NCBI GenBank assembly: GCA_018061525.1
Contig: JAGOUB010000068.1
Coordinates: 1 to 5,521, forward strand
DNA from: Candidatus Peribacteraceae bacterium
GTDB lineage: Bacteria > Patescibacteriota > Gracilibacteria > Peribacterales > Peribacteraceae
Length of the DNA stretch: 5,521 nt
Reading direction: 5' to 3'
Under the pieces are notes generated by a model. The model did no database searches. It was not told the origin of the DNA and saw only the letters and a list, made by a program, of their open reading frames with translations. The position numbers and the translations under genes were made by a program. Shown here one piece after another: positions 4,736 to 5,521 of this stretch. Each line of letters begins with the position of its first letter. Position 1 is the first letter of the stretch.

Positions 4736-5521
4736 GTGACACACACACATTTCCGCCACACACTCCTCGGTCTTGGCGCCATCGCCGCGCTCGTCTTGGT
4801 CGCCGCCCAGGCCCAAGCCGCCGCCAGTCTCTTCCTGGTCGTCCAGAAGAGCGCCAATACGCTCATCCTCCAGGCCAGCGACGGCAAGGTCTACATCGTC
4901 GATAGCGAGCCCTGCCCCGTCGCCAACGGCGATTCTGTGGCCGTGGACACGAACCTCGACGGCGGACCCGAGGTGGCCGGCAAGGTCACCAAGGGCGCCC
5001 GTTACTTCAACACGACCTGCTCTATCTGGAACTCGCGCCCCATCAGCCAGCGCATCACGGTGACAAAGGGCCTCAGCAACGATGAACAGTTCCTCGGCGT
5101 GTACGCCGGCCAGTCGGCCCTCGTGTCGTTCGGCCCTGGCTGCGGCCTCTCCATCAAGAACTACGAGCGCCAGGATATCTACCTGGCCCTCAGCAACGAT
5201 AAGTTCGACGCCGTGAACGACATGATCATCCTGCCGAACGGCAACACCTGCGCCGTCACCGAAGTGACGATCATCGACGGCCGCAGCGTCTCGGCTGCCA
5301 CCTGCCCGGCCAACTCCGTGCGCCACCCCACCGACAAGAAGCTTTGCGTCTGCGACGTGGGCTTCCTGCCCGATGCAGACGGCGTCGCCTGTGTGGGTAC
5401 GCCCCTGCTCTGCCCGGCCCACTCCACCCTCGTGAGCGGCGTCTGCCAGTGCGACCAGGGCTACATCAGCAAGAATAACCGCTGTATGACCGAGTCGGCC
5501 GCTTGCCAGTACGAGCATGGC
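4736..5521 (+). CDS. Secreted Cys-rich protein with EGF-like modules, N-terminal part
   Basis: Partial gene, open for 262 codons and cut by the right edge. It begins with a Sec signal peptide: a short N-region, a hydrophobic core at about 10-23 and a probable signal peptidase I site at AQAQA (24-28). A domain of about 150 residues follows that I do not recognise, with single cysteines at 60, 95, 136 and 172. After it come spaced cysteine modules. One runs C190-C204-C206-C219 (opening CPANS, with CVCDVGF). The next runs C226-C237-C239-C250 (opening CPAHS, with CQCDQGY). C257 may open a third. The CxCxxG(F/Y) core is that of EGF-like or related disulfide-rich modules, so the protein likely works outside the cytoplasmic membrane with paired disulfides. 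Binding or adhesion is plausible but not shown. The start could instead be ATG at 4730 or 4727; TATAAT spacing favours GTG. A short alternating AC run lies in the first codons. Confidence 0.8.
   Translation, partial: MTHTHFRHTLLGLGAIAALVLVAAQAQAAASLFLVVQKSANTLILQASDGKVYIVDSEPCPVANGDSVAVDTNLDGGPEVAGKVTKGARYFNTTCSIWNSRPISQRITVTKGLSNDEQFLGVYAGQSALVSFGPGCGLSIKNYERQDIYLALSNDKFDAVNDMIILPNGNTCAVTEVTIIDGRSVSAATCPANSVRHPTDKKLCVCDVGFLPDADGVACVGTPLLCPAHSTLVSGVCQCDQGYISKNNRCMTESAACQYEHG

Noticed and set aside
4736..4750. Short AC repeat as a phase-variation tract
   Set aside because: It spans only about five AC units, encodes Thr-His residues at the start of the signal peptide, and is too short to support slippage-based switching.
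4652..5518. 288-codon minus-strand open frame opposite the Cys-rich gene
   Set aside because: The plus-strand frame has a signal peptide, a consensus -10 box and ordered cysteine modules; the minus-strand product looks like an antisense shadow.

Overview
The window is GC-rich, densely coded bacterial DNA with strong G/C preference at third codon positions. It holds seven protein genes, two of them cut by the window edges. I see no RNA genes, CRISPR array, insertion sequence or phage genes. Lipoprotein and Sec signal peptides, a NodB deacetylase and an RhlE-type helicase mark it as bacterial. The lineage is uncertain. Leaderless-looking starts, Ser-rich linkers after a membrane anchor, a Cys-rich EGF-like secreted protein and mostly single-gene units would suit a GC-rich candidate-phylum bacterium (Patescibacteria/CPR), but Deinococcota or Actinomycetota-like lineages also use this promoter layout. 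This is a guess from style, not a placement.

Layout: (1) 1-796, minus: N-terminal 265 residues of a multi-spanning GT-C (family 39-like) glycosyltransferase, running off the left edge. (2) 837-1379, minus: a PEBP/YbhB-like lipoprotein, 40 nt upstream of gene 1 on the same strand. (3) 1460-2353, plus: a lipid-anchored NodB polysaccharide deacetylase, divergent from gene 2 across 80 nt. (4) 2445-2990, plus: an uncharacterised acidic cytoplasmic protein. (5) 2997-4235, minus: a DEAD-box RNA helicase, convergent with gene 4 and only 6 nt from it. (6) 4281-4607, minus: a small single-pass membrane protein with a Ser-rich stretch. (7) 4736-5521, plus: a secreted Cys-rich protein with EGF-like modules, divergent from gene 6 across 128 nt and cut by the right edge.

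Five of the seven genes are envelope or secreted proteins (1, 2, 3, 6, 7), so the region has a cell-surface flavour, but nothing shows them to be one pathway. Most genes appear to be transcribed singly.

The most striking non-coding signal is start-site architecture. At five of seven genes a TANNNT -10 hexamer ends exactly 6 or 7 nt before the start codon with no usable Shine-Dalgarno sequence, which is the signature of leaderless mRNAs. Two other points deserve attention: the Cys-rich protein at the right edge and a triple GAGGG-type inverted repeat in its upstream region.
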